Source: Tildeniella nuda ZEHNDER 1965/U140
GTDB lineage: Bacteria; Cyanobacteriota; Cyanobacteriia; Leptolyngbyales; Leptolyngbyaceae
Length of the DNA stretch: 64,000 nt
Assembly: GCA_019358895.1 (NCBI GenBank)
Contig: JAHHIG010000002.1
Location: forward strand, 1-64,000
Direction: 5' to 3'
A model generated the notes under the pieces. The model was not told where the DNA came from. It made no database searches and saw nothing but the letters and a program-made list of their open reading frames with translations. The first letter of the stretch is position 1; every line of letters begins with the position of its first letter. This document shows, one piece after another, positions 16,933 to 24,650 of this stretch. The position numbers and the translations under genes are program-made.

Positions 16933-18288
16933 TTATTTCAGCGCCCACGCTAGAAAGCGTTCTGTGTAATAGAGCGCTAGCTGGTTGCTCACACCGTTGA
17001 ATACTTTATCAAAGACATGTTCTGCCCAGGGGATTTCGATCCAGACAGCACGTGTACCCGTTGCTTTTAATCGTTCGTAGAGTGCTCGCCCAAACTTCGC
17101 CTGCACCAGATGATCGCGCCCACCATAAATGAGCAACGATGGCACAACTGGACTGGCAGTTACAGAACCTGAAGGGCGATCGCGGCTACCATAGGTGAGC
17201 ATCGGTTGCCCGACATAATTATAGGGAGAAGCCTGTCGATAAAGCTCAGGAAACTGTTCTGGTGTGCCGCCGAGCAGCGCGTTGAGTACAGCGCGACTAT
17301 TAATTGGGTCAGGGCTGGGCAAATCATAGTAGCCCTTCGCCAGGTCAACGGGTCCGTAATAATTTACCACCGCTCGAATTGGGATACGACTGGGTTGGTA
17401 CGCCGCCAGCATTGCCAGATGCGCTCCCGCCGATCGCCCCATCAATGCAAGCCGCTCCAGATCCACTTCCAACTCCGTCGCGTGTTGTTGAATATAGGTC
17501 AGCGCTGTTTTCACATCGTCAAGCTGTGCGGGAAAGCGATATTGGGGTGCATGGCGGTAGTCGATCGCTACCACCGTATAGCCCCGCGCTGCCATGTAGC
17601 GGCTAAACGGCGCATCATCATTGGGGCTACCGCGCTGCCATGCACCACCGTAAATGACTACGATCGTCGGATACAGAGCAAGTTGCTTGTCAACCTGTGG
17701 CGGATGGTAGACTGTCAGCGTTAACGGCACTCCATCAGGTGCGGCAAACTGTATGCCTGCCGTTATGCGTACAGGTTGTTCAGGAATCCCCCGAAAGGCA
17801 TCCATGAGAATAAACGGCTTGGCACGCATGGGTGGCTCAGGCATACTAGCGTCATCGCCAGCGATACTAGTGATTTGTTCTGATGCTTTTTGTTTTGATG
17901 CTTGCGCCAGTGCTGTTTGTAGCCGCAGCAATGCACTTAACCGAGAGACGGATAAGTAATCGGCTCCTAAGGCTGTCTCCATTGATTTGGCTGCTTGTTG
18001 ATTGGCAGCCGCAAACTGGCTCAGCGGTAAGGTGCTAATGATCAGGCTGAAAAAGCTAAAAACAAGCACAAGGCGAAACAACCAACCTTTACGGACAGAC
18101 CGCAACGCAAGTAGAGCCGCGATCGCATTTGCCACAATTAACCAGGGGCTGACCTCTGGCGCACCCACGCCCAACGGCAACAACGCAAAGGTCGGCGCAG
18201 GCACAATAATCCAGGCAGTCAGAAAGCAGGCAACTCCACTGATGAGCAGCGTTAGCCCTCCCAGCAGAGCATTTAGCAGGTTAGGCAT
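16933..18288 (-). CDS. Membrane-anchored alpha/beta hydrolase (esterase/lipase family)
   Basis: 451 residues. The N-terminal part has three to four hydrophobic segments (residues about 8-110), then an alpha/beta-hydrolase domain of the carboxylesterase/hormone-sensitive-lipase type: oxyanion region VIYGGAWQRGSPNDD, nucleophile elbow GRSAGAHLAML with the catalytic Ser, the acid near LLIYGGRDHLV, and the His in PWAEHVFDKV. It probably hydrolyses an ester substrate at the membrane or in the periplasm; the substrate is unknown. ATG at 18288. It is convergent with the anti-sigma gene, five bases apart, with no terminator between them. Confidence 0.87.
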   Translation of the reverse strand: MPNLLNALLGGLTLLISGVACFLTAWIIVPAPTFALLPLGVGAPEVSPWLIVANAIAALLALRSVRKGWLFRLVLVFSFFSLIISTLPLSQFAAANQQAAKSMETALGADYLSVSRLSALLRLQTALAQASKQKASEQITSIAGDDASMPEPPMRAKPFILMDAFRGIPEQPVRITAGIQFAAPDGVPLTLTVYHPPQVDKQLALYPTIVVIYGGAWQRGSPNDDAPFSRYMAARGYTVVAIDYRHAPQYRFPAQLDDVKTALTYIQQHATELEVDLERLALMGRSAGAHLAMLAAYQPSRIPIRAVVNYYGPVDLAKGYYDLPSPDPINSRAVLNALLGGTPEQFPELYRQASPYNYVGQPMLTYGSRDRPSGSVTASPVVPSLLIYGGRDHLVQAKFGRALYERLKATGTRAVWIEIPWAEHVFDKVFNGVSNQLALYYTERFLAWALK

Positions 18289-18450
18289 TAAAAAAATTGT
18301 TAAGAACTAAACTCATGGTTGAGGGCTATGGTTAGCGATCGAGCAACCAAACCATTCTGCATTTATAGCTGACGGCTGATCGCTGACTGCTAATAGCTCT
18401 GCTCACCCCAATTCTGACTGAAAGGCTATTTACTTATAGCATCAAGCCTC

Positions 18451-18480
18451 AAAAAAGCCCCCGATCGCGCGATCGGGGGC
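18451..18480 (-). terminator. Rho-independent terminator for the DUF4912 gene
   Basis: Perfect 24-base palindrome (arm GCCCCCGATCGC) at 18457-18480, followed on the minus strand by six T residues (AAAAAA at 18451-18456 on the plus strand). It lies 31 bases past the stop codon at 18512. The stem centre is made of overlapping HIP1-like CGATCG sites. Confidence 0.85.
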
Positions 18481-18511
18481 AAGGGGGTACGAAACGTTGA
18501 AGTTGATCAGG

Positions 18512-19771
18512 CTATACAAGCCACTCTTGAACGGCTTCTTCTTTGGTGTTGGTTCTCCGTTCAGGAGTTTCGCGGGTAAACGACATGTGGATCGCGCGGT
18601 TTTGCTCACCGTCAGCCGCAACTGCCAGAATGGGGTAGTCGATCAAGCCATCCTGGAAAGACATTTGAAAGCGGAAGGTGCCATCGGAGTTGAGCTGAAT
18701 AGGGCGACCACCGATCGTTACCGTTGCATCCGGTTCCGTTGCGCCATAAACGATCAGCTCTGCGTCAGCAACGAGCCAAAACTGGCGAGGACGAATCGGT
18801 GGCGCGGAAGCAGAGAACCCAACACCAGACATACCAATACCTGATGCCGTCAGACCCGATGTGGTCGGTAGCGCCCACAAACCAGCGCCTGAGGGGAAGA
18901 CGTAGGAACTGACTGACTGCTCGTGGACAGGTACCTGCTGCATCGAGCCATATAGAGAACCTGCCACTCGCTGCGCTTCAGTGGTTTCTGCCAGACCAAA
19001 AATCTGGTCGTAGATCGCATTGCCTGTAGCTGTGCCCATGCCTGTACCAGTACCAACACCAACGCCAGGTGCTTGATGACTGGGCGGCACCAGCTCCAGG
19101 AAGGTTTTACTGACCAGTGTTTCCTCCCACCCAACCGTGATGAACTGGTCATCAATCCAGTCAGAGGGGTAGACGGGGGGAACCCGCACCGGAGCAGAAC
19201 GAGCGAGAACCAACCAGCGTCCATCAGCACATCGATAGCCGATGTCTACTACGTAGTCACGATCGCTCACCGGAATCGGCAAATACCACTCCCGCGACAG
19301 CTCGTCAGCAGGATATTCCTGGATGCTGTGAGGCGACTGATAAGCCAGACTGACATCCGTGACATCGTAGAGGCGTAGGGCAATCTGTAGCCCACCTTGA
19401 CGGCGTAGAGCTTCTTTGTGCTCATTGGGAATATCCCAGTACGTGTAAGCCCACTGTGGATCACGCGGCATGAGGACAATGCGGCTTTCGCCGTAACCAG
19501 CCGGAAGATCAACCAACCCTTCATCGACAGCAGACAGCGAACCACCGACACGATCGTCCTGTCCAAGATCAAATTTTGCTGCTTCCACTTCTGCTTGAGC
19601 CTCCAATGGTCTGGCTGGGGTAGATGAACCTTGACTACGCTGAATTTCCTGAATCGACGCGAGGAGTTGCTCTTTACGCATACGGCTATAGCGAGAAACA
19701 CCGTATTCACTGGCAACTCGGCGAAGCTGCCGTAGCGTCATGTCTTCAAGCGGCGGACGTTCTTTTGTCAT
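18512..19771 (-). CDS. DUF4912 protein with Rho N-terminal domain
   Basis: 419 residues. Residues 1-45 form a Rho_N/SAP-like fold (LEDMTLRQLRRVASEYGV, then RMRKEQLLASIQEIQ), a nucleic-acid-binding module. Residues about 85-215 carry the DUF4912 signature (MPRDPQWAYTYWDIP; YVVDIGYRCADGRWLVLARS). A Gly/Thr/Ser-rich linker (about 235-255) precedes a C-terminal region with a second carbohydrate-binding-like beta stretch (FWLVADAELIVYGATEPDA; FRFQMSFQDG). Function is unknown; the family is widespread in cyanobacteria. A strong terminator follows it. The 606-base intergenic region upstream separates it from the divergent LmeA-like gene. Confidence 0.87.
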   Translation of the reverse strand: MTKERPPLEDMTLRQLRRVASEYGVSRYSRMRKEQLLASIQEIQRSQGSSTPARPLEAQAEVEAAKFDLGQDDRVGGSLSAVDEGLVDLPAGYGESRIVLMPRDPQWAYTYWDIPNEHKEALRRQGGLQIALRLYDVTDVSLAYQSPHSIQEYPADELSREWYLPIPVSDRDYVVDIGYRCADGRWLVLARSAPVRVPPVYPSDWIDDQFITVGWEETLVSKTFLELVPPSHQAPGVGVGTGTGMGTATGNAIYDQIFGLAETTEAQRVAGSLYGSMQQVPVHEQSVSSYVFPSGAGLWALPTTSGLTASGIGMSGVGFSASAPPIRPRQFWLVADAELIVYGATEPDATVTIGGRPIQLNSDGTFRFQMSFQDGLIDYPILAVAADGEQNRAIHMSFTRETPERRTNTKEEAVQEWLV

Positions 19772-20377
19772 GATCGTTAGGTCTCCGGGTTAAGTCTTTG
19801 TTAATGATCATTTCTGCTTTAAACAGTTACTTCTGATACGTCTTGGGATCACGCAGGCTTATGCGAGGGGATCACATCTCTAGGCTTATGTTGCGGCAAC
19901 TTAAAAGTTGGGTCAAGAGTTTAAAACACCGATTTTAGGCATATATACGTATTTTCAGGCATGATGGGGATCGTTATGTCATGATTTTGTGACATTTGCG
20001 TGACGAGGGGGATCGCAATCTCACGATCTGCTGATTGCTGATCCCGTCTCTAGGGCGCGTCATCAATTAGCTCCAAAACCTTGCGGTATCAGCCTGATCG
20101 CGCCCGCCCCAACATACCAGGTTAGGGGCTGGAACCCTTGCTGCAAGTCATGTGTAGTTGTAATTGATAGCAGCCCCTAAACCATTTATGGCTTTGGGAG
20201 ACTGTCTAACTGAGTCCAGTTCGGCGGTCTGATTTTGGTAGGGCGTGTTGTGTCGGTATACTCGGTGTAGTTTGGCAGCGATTGAGAGCCTCGATCGTTC
20301 TCAGGCGCTCTCAGGTTGTTTTCAAAACGCGCTCATAGCTTTGTCCAACTACTGGAGGCATTGCAATTGAAGGCAAG
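19772..20377. other. Intergenic with a long-stem inverted repeat
   Basis: 606 bases between divergent genes with no credible gene. Inside lies a perfect 10-base inverted repeat, TTAGGGGCTG (20122-20131) and CAGCCCCTAA (20171-20180), with a 39-base spacer; it may be extended by GG/CC with one bulged base. AT-rich sequence with TATATACGTATTTT near 19940-19955 could hold promoters. Dispersed ATGATTTTGTGACATTTGCG sequence near 19980 is unexplained. Confidence 0.5.
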
Positions 20378-21157
20378 ATGTTCGCTAAAGGCTCAACGTT
20401 TTCTATGTCCAACCAAAGCCGTTTGATCAGCACGGTTCTGTCTCCAGCCGTCCGGCTTTGGCTGCGATCGCAACTTGAGCATGTAGACGACCTCCACCTC
20501 ACTATTGAAGCGGGCGATCGTCAGATTTTGTCCGGCTGCATCAATGGGGTCTCTGTTTCTGCCCGCAATGCTGTCTATCGAGGGTTGCACCTCAGCGAGG
20601 TGTCTCTCGTGGGGGAGCAGATTTGTACAAATTTTGCTCAAGTATTACGGGGTAAACCGCTGCGCTTAACGAAAGCCTTTCCCATCACGGGGGATGTGCT
20701 GGTCTATGAAGCCGATTTGAATCAGTCACTGCAAGCGCCGTTGCTCGCGCAGGGCGTAATCGAATTTTTGTTGACCTTGCTGCGATCGGACAGCGAAGCG
20801 GGCGATACAGCCAAAGACGACGATCTAACGCAGCGTAATTCGCAAGACATTCAACTAAAAGATCCGCAGGTCGTCCTGGGAGACGGTCAAGTCACGTTGG
20901 CAGCAACTCTGGTAACGGTCAGCAACCAGCCGACGACCGTGATCATTCGTACAGGCTTGCGTTTAAGCAGCGGCAATCAACTGCATCTCGATCGTCCCCA
21001 TTGGCTTCCTCACGCCAAAGCCCGTCAAGGTATGCCCCTTCGTGACCTGGACGGCTTTGCCTTCGATCTTGGCTCCGATGTTTCCCTGCAAACACTCAGC
21101 GTGGAACCGGGTCAGATTCGCTGCCAGGGGCAAATTATGGTGACACCAGAGGATTAG
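20378..21157 (+). CDS. LmeA/DUF2993 family lipid-binding protein
   Basis: 259-residue protein of the DUF2993 (LmeA-like) family, thought to be phospholipid- or glycolipid-binding and envelope-related. Conserved stretches include SPAVRLWLRSQLEHVDDLHLTIEAGDRQ broken over two motifs, GVSVSARNAVYRGLHLSEVSL and AFPITGDVLVYEADLNQSL. No clear signal peptide or membrane helix is visible from ATG at 20378; ATG at 20405 (MSNQSRL) is an equally possible start. It is followed by a polypurine tract (21158-21215) and the subtilase gene on the same strand. Confidence 0.82.
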   Translation: MFAKGSTFSMSNQSRLISTVLSPAVRLWLRSQLEHVDDLHLTIEAGDRQILSGCINGVSVSARNAVYRGLHLSEVSLVGEQICTNFAQVLRGKPLRLTKAFPITGDVLVYEADLNQSLQAPLLAQGVIEFLLTLLRSDSEAGDTAKDDDLTQRNSQDIQLKDPQVVLGDGQVTLAATLVTVSNQPTTVIIRTGLRLSSGNQLHLDRPHWLPHAKARQGMPLRDLDGFAFDLGSDVSLQTLSVEPGQIRCQGQIMVTPED

Positions 21158-21366
21158 CAAGGGGAGGCAGGGGGAGGCAAGGGAAGCAAAGGGAGGCAAG
21201 GGGCAGGCAGGGGAGGATGTTTTGAGTTTTGCTTTCGACCTGAGCTCAAGCCGAAGAGAGTTTTGAGTTGATTGTGATCTTCTACTCCCTCCGCTTCCCC
21301 TACTTCCTCTGCCTCCCCTACTCCCTCCGCTTCCCCTACTCCCTCTGCCTCCCCTGCTCCCCTCTT
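21158..21366. repeat. Facing polypurine and polypyrimidine tracts
   Basis: A GGGGAGGCA-type purine tract (about 21158-21215) and a CTCCCTCTGCCTCCCCTA-type tract (about 21283-21366, roughly 18-base units) lie on the same strand as imperfect inverted repeats around a 67-base spacer. RNA across the region could fold into a long hairpin between the LmeA-like gene and the subtilase gene. A minus-strand Gly-Glu-Ala-Val repeat frame here is low-complexity and not called. Confidence 0.6.
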
Positions 21367-21449
21367 AACCATCTGCAACATTAAGCCCTCCACATTCAAC
21401 CTGGGCTTAAGCTATGGTGGTAGTCAAATCTTGACCGTTGCGGGACGTT

Positions 21450-23309
21450 ATGAGAAAACTTTTGCTGCTGGGTTTGTTCCTGATCGGGCTGGGCTGGGCG
21501 CTTTCCAACTTTAGTGGCTTGGCGGCTCGCGGCACCTACGACTCGCTGATCCTGGATTTTCGTGAGGATCTTGGGGCGGCGCAGATTGAGAGTCAGGTGC
21601 AAGCGATCGCCCAGAAGTATAACGTCACCCCTCGGTTGAACAGTGCGTTCTCCTTTGCAGATCATATTTTTATTGTGAAAGGCGATCGCGCCACGCTGGA
21701 TGCGCTGAAAAAATCCGAGGTCAAGAAATATACCGAATTTATCGAGCCTGATTATATCTACAGTGCTTTCACGCCGCCCAATGACCCTGACTACGGCAAG
21801 CAGTGGAACCTGCGTAGCATCAACATTGAGTCTGCATGGGAAGATACTCAGGGCGAAGGCAGCACAGTTGCGGTGATTGATACGGGTGTGAGCCAGGTTC
21901 CAGACTTAAAAGAAACCAAGTTTGTCAAAGGCTACGACTTTGTTAACGATCAGGCAGAAGCCAATGACGACAATGGTCATGGTACCCACGTTGCAGGCAC
22001 GATCGCCCAATCGACCAATAACGAGTACGGGGTTGCAGGGATTGCGTACAAGGCGAATCTCATGCCGCTCAAAGTGCTGTCAGGTGGCGGCGGTGGTACG
22101 GTGGCAGACATTGCCGAGTCGATTCGCTTTGCCGCAGACAATGGGGCTGATGTGATCAACATGAGCCTGGGTGGTGGCGGTGAGAGTCAATTGATGCAGG
22201 AGGCGATCGACTACGCCCACCAAAAAGGAGTCGTGATTATTGCCGCAGCGGGTAACGCGGGTGAGAATGCTGCCTCCTACCCCGCACGCTATCCTCATGT
22301 AATCGGTGTCTCTGCCTTGAGTCCAGCGGGGACAAAAGCGCCTTACTCCAACTTTGGCGCTGGTATTGACCTTGCTGCACCTGGTGGGATGAAGGAGGGC
22401 GACGATCCAACGGGCGGTATTTTGCAGAATACGATCGACCCGACAACAGGCGAACCGATTTTTGAATCCTATCAAGGCACCAGCATGGCAGCGCCTCACG
22501 TAGCAGGTGTGGCAGCCTTGGTGAAAGCAGCGGGGATTAAAGAGCCTGACGCGATCGAAAATGTGCTGAAGCAATCGGCGTTGCAGGTCAACGATGATGC
22601 GCTGAACCATTACGGTGCAGGCAAGTTAGATGCAGCGGCAGCCGTAAAGCTGGCAGCCCGTGGACAAATCACCTTCCATGACTTCTTCCGCTGGTTGCGC
22701 GACAACGGCTACCTCAACCCCCGCTTCTGGATTGATGGTGGCGTGATTGCACTGTGGCCCAAGCTGGCGATGGTGCTTGGCTCCTACCTTCTGGCATGGT
22801 TCTTGCGTAACTACTTTCCGTTTGCCTGGGGCTGGTCACTTTCGACGGGCTTAATCGCAGGCAGTTCTGGTCTCTTCTTCCTAAAAGGCTTTTATCTGTT
22901 CGATGCACCTCAGTTCCCTTTCCGGCTTTTGGGTAGTTCGATTCCAGAGTTGGGTGGTGCCATTCAGGGAACCAGTCTGCTGAATCCAATTTTTGCTAGC
23001 GCACTCATTCCGCTGGCGTTGATGGCTCTGCTCTTGGGGCACGCACAATGGAAATGGTTTGCGATCGGTACTACGATCGGTGTAGCCGCTTGCCTTGGTG
23101 TGAGTGCTGCTATGTTCCCGTTACATGATTTGGGTCGAGCTTGTTTAGCTTATCAGGTTACTCCTTGCCTTGGCTTGAGCGCAGTAATGTCTCCATCCGT
23201 GATGTGGTTGGGCGATGGCACGATCGCCTGTAGCTTTTTGATTGTCAACGCGTTGTTCTGTTTCGCACTGGCACGTCTTGCCGTTAAACCAGGAGTTCAA
23301 TCGACATGA
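21450..23309 (+). CDS. S8 subtilase with C-terminal membrane domain
   Basis: Subtilisin-like serine protease, 619 aa from ATG at 21450 (an upstream in-frame TTG at 21438 is less likely). A hydrophobic signal/anchor (residues 3-18) is followed by an I9-like propeptide region (about 28-85). The S8 domain has the triad Asp144 (VIDTGV), His177 (NGHGTHVAGT) and Ser345 (GTSMAAPHVAG), with the oxyanion Asn in AAAGNAG. Residues about 420-619 form five or six hydrophobic segments, which is unusual for a subtilase and would anchor it in the membrane. The stop overlaps the start of the next small gene by four bases, so the two are translationally coupled. It may be a regulated membrane protease; the substrate is unknown. 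Confidence 0.92.
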   Translation: MRKLLLLGLFLIGLGWALSNFSGLAARGTYDSLILDFREDLGAAQIESQVQAIAQKYNVTPRLNSAFSFADHIFIVKGDRATLDALKKSEVKKYTEFIEPDYIYSAFTPPNDPDYGKQWNLRSINIESAWEDTQGEGSTVAVIDTGVSQVPDLKETKFVKGYDFVNDQAEANDDNGHGTHVAGTIAQSTNNEYGVAGIAYKANLMPLKVLSGGGGGTVADIAESIRFAADNGADVINMSLGGGGESQLMQEAIDYAHQKGVVIIAAAGNAGENAASYPARYPHVIGVSALSPAGTKAPYSNFGAGIDLAAPGGMKEGDDPTGGILQNTIDPTTGEPIFESYQGTSMAAPHVAGVAALVKAAGIKEPDAIENVLKQSALQVNDDALNHYGAGKLDAAAAVKLAARGQITFHDFFRWLRDNGYLNPRFWIDGGVIALWPKLAMVLGSYLLAWFLRNYFPFAWGWSLSTGLIAGSSGLFFLKGFYLFDAPQFPFRLLGSSIPELGGAIQGTSLLNPIFASALIPLALMALLLGHAQWKWFAIGTTIGVAACLGVSAAMFPLHDLGRACLAYQVTPCLGLSAVMSPSVMWLGDGTIACSFLIVNALFCFALARLAVKPGVQST

Positions 23310-23536
23310 GCGACAGCATCAAGGTAGAAGGCACGATCGAGCGGAAGGGCTTTGGTACGGGCACCTGGGCACTCGTCAGCACCAACGGCGAAACGTACGA
23401 ACTCCACAAAGCCCCTAAAGAACTCCAAAAAGCAGGACTAACCGTCAGCGTTGACGGTCAGATCCGAAAGGATGTGATGACGATCGCCATGATTGGTCCC
23501 GTCTTAGAAGTCAAGCATTACGAGATTAAGAGCTAG
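23306..23536 (+). CDS. Small soluble protein coupled to the subtilase
   Basis: 76 residues, beta-rich, with alternating pattern IKVEGTIERKGFGTGTWAL, YELHKAPKELQKAG and LTVSVDGQIRKDVMTI. It looks like a small OB-fold or beta-barrel domain; no motif gives a function. The ATG overlaps the subtilase TGA (ATGA at 23306-23309), so co-translation is expected. A role as an inhibitor, chaperone or substrate-handling partner of the protease is possible from the coupling alone. Confidence 0.75.
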   Translation: MSDSIKVEGTIERKGFGTGTWALVSTNGETYELHKAPKELQKAGLTVSVDGQIRKDVMTIAMIGPVLEVKHYEIKS

Positions 23537-23585
23537 AGGGTTATTAAGAATGTGACGTGCAACGTCCCTACAGAACACCTAATAC

Positions 23586-23653
23586 AGAAACCGGGTTTCT
23601 TCACGAGTGGATGTCATTTGAGCATCCAGGTATTGTTCAGAAACCCGGTTTCT
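23586..23653. repeat. Palindromic repeat, AGAAACC family, second copy
   Basis: Arms AGAAACCGGGTTTCT (23586-23600) and AGAAACCCGGTTTCT (23639-23653), perfectly complementary over 15 bases with a 38-base loop. The first 21 bases of arm and flank match the copy at 6353. It lies between the stop codons of two convergent genes, where it can work as a bidirectional terminator. Confidence 0.8.
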
Positions 23654-23677
23654 CTCAAAACTCAAAGCTTGCCCGAT

Positions 23678-23992
23678 CTAATTCGTCTCTGCCAATACTT
23701 CCTGTAGACGGCTGCGGAATTCGCCTTTGGGATGCCCGCCTTTGACTTCGCCCAAAATTTTGAAATCGCTTTCAGGATCATCGCAGATCAGGTACGTGGG
23801 CCAACCCATATCGGCTTTGTCAGGGTACTGCGCCAGCAAAATCTTGCGGTATTTGCGGTAGGTCGTCGTATCCTGCATTTTCACGCTGACGAACTCAAGC
23901 CCCAGTTCTTCAACGACCTTCTGGTCATAGAACGACATTTTGTGGCACACGCCGCAGTCTTCAGACGAAAATTTGATGACAGCTCGAGTCAT
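23678..23992 (-). CDS. Thioredoxin-family protein
   Basis: 104-residue thioredoxin-fold protein with the redox motif Cys13-Gly-Val-Cys16 (SEDCGVCHKM), a late cis-Pro region (WPTYLICDD) and a C-terminal helix. Thioredoxin usually has WCGPC, so the unusual CGVC and missing Trp suggest a thioredoxin-like or small disulphide reductase role rather than a general thioredoxin. Cytoplasmic, no signal peptide. ATG at 23992. It is convergent with the subtilase-coupled small gene. Confidence 0.87.
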   Translation of the reverse strand: MTRAVIKFSSEDCGVCHKMSFYDQKVVEELGLEFVSVKMQDTTTYRKYRKILLAQYPDKADMGWPTYLICDDPESDFKILGEVKGGHPKGEFRSRLQEVLAETN

Positions 23993-24650
23993 AGTACCAG
24001 CCTTTTTAACACGTGAGCGATCGCCAGCAATCGCGATTAAGCATCTCTACATTTTACGGTGGAATGTCGATCGACCTTGCGTTCGGACTGTTGCAAATCT
24101 TGTCGAGGGGGTGTCGTCTCCCCATGCTTGCGCTCGAAATCTCTAGAATGAACGTATCTGATGAGTGCGACGACTGAGCCAGAAGCAGTGCGTTTTGCAT
24201 GTGAACTGGGCGTACAGGCACGATCGCTAGTTCCGATTGCGCAATCAGCGTTCTAAGTAGCTTTGCGCTGATTTCTTGAAGAGATTCGGAAACTGTTTGA
24301 AGTTTCGGTAACTTTTCCGGCTCCAGCACGTCCACTTAGGTAGCTCATGCAATGATCGATAAGACTTAACAAAGCCAAGTTCGCTCACTCCGTGCATTTA
24401 CCGAATTGCTAGTCTGTTAGCCGTCAGTCCGTTCCTGAAGTCAATCGTCACTCAGTCAATCTCCTCAAAAAATAAAGCAATAGCGTTGCCACTGTCTTTG
24501 TAGGGCAACCTAAAAACGAGTGAGCATGATCAAGATCACAATTATTTCCCCTGATGCTGCTGTGCGATCGTTGCTTAAGAAGGGTAGCCCCCATGCGATC
24601 GTACTTTAGACCACCAGGGGATTGCATCTATAGTCTTCTGGAGAATAGCT
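23993..24650. other. Intergenic, no strongly supported gene
   Basis: 658 bases between divergent thioredoxin-like and CHAT genes. A 93-codon minus-strand frame (24054-24335) has ordinary composition (VSESLQEISAKLLRTLIAQ) and could be a small gene, but it has no recognised domain and no clear ribosome site. The rest holds no open frame I would defend. CHAT promoter sequence probably lies after 24480. Confidence 0.4.

Noticed and set aside
21154-21399. Repetitive Gly-Glu-Ala-Val frame on the minus strand
   Set aside because: Product of the pyrimidine repeat at 21283-21366, not a real gene.
24054-24335. 93-codon minus-strand frame
   Set aside because: Ordinary composition but no domain or clear ribosome site; kept only as a note in the intergenic entry.
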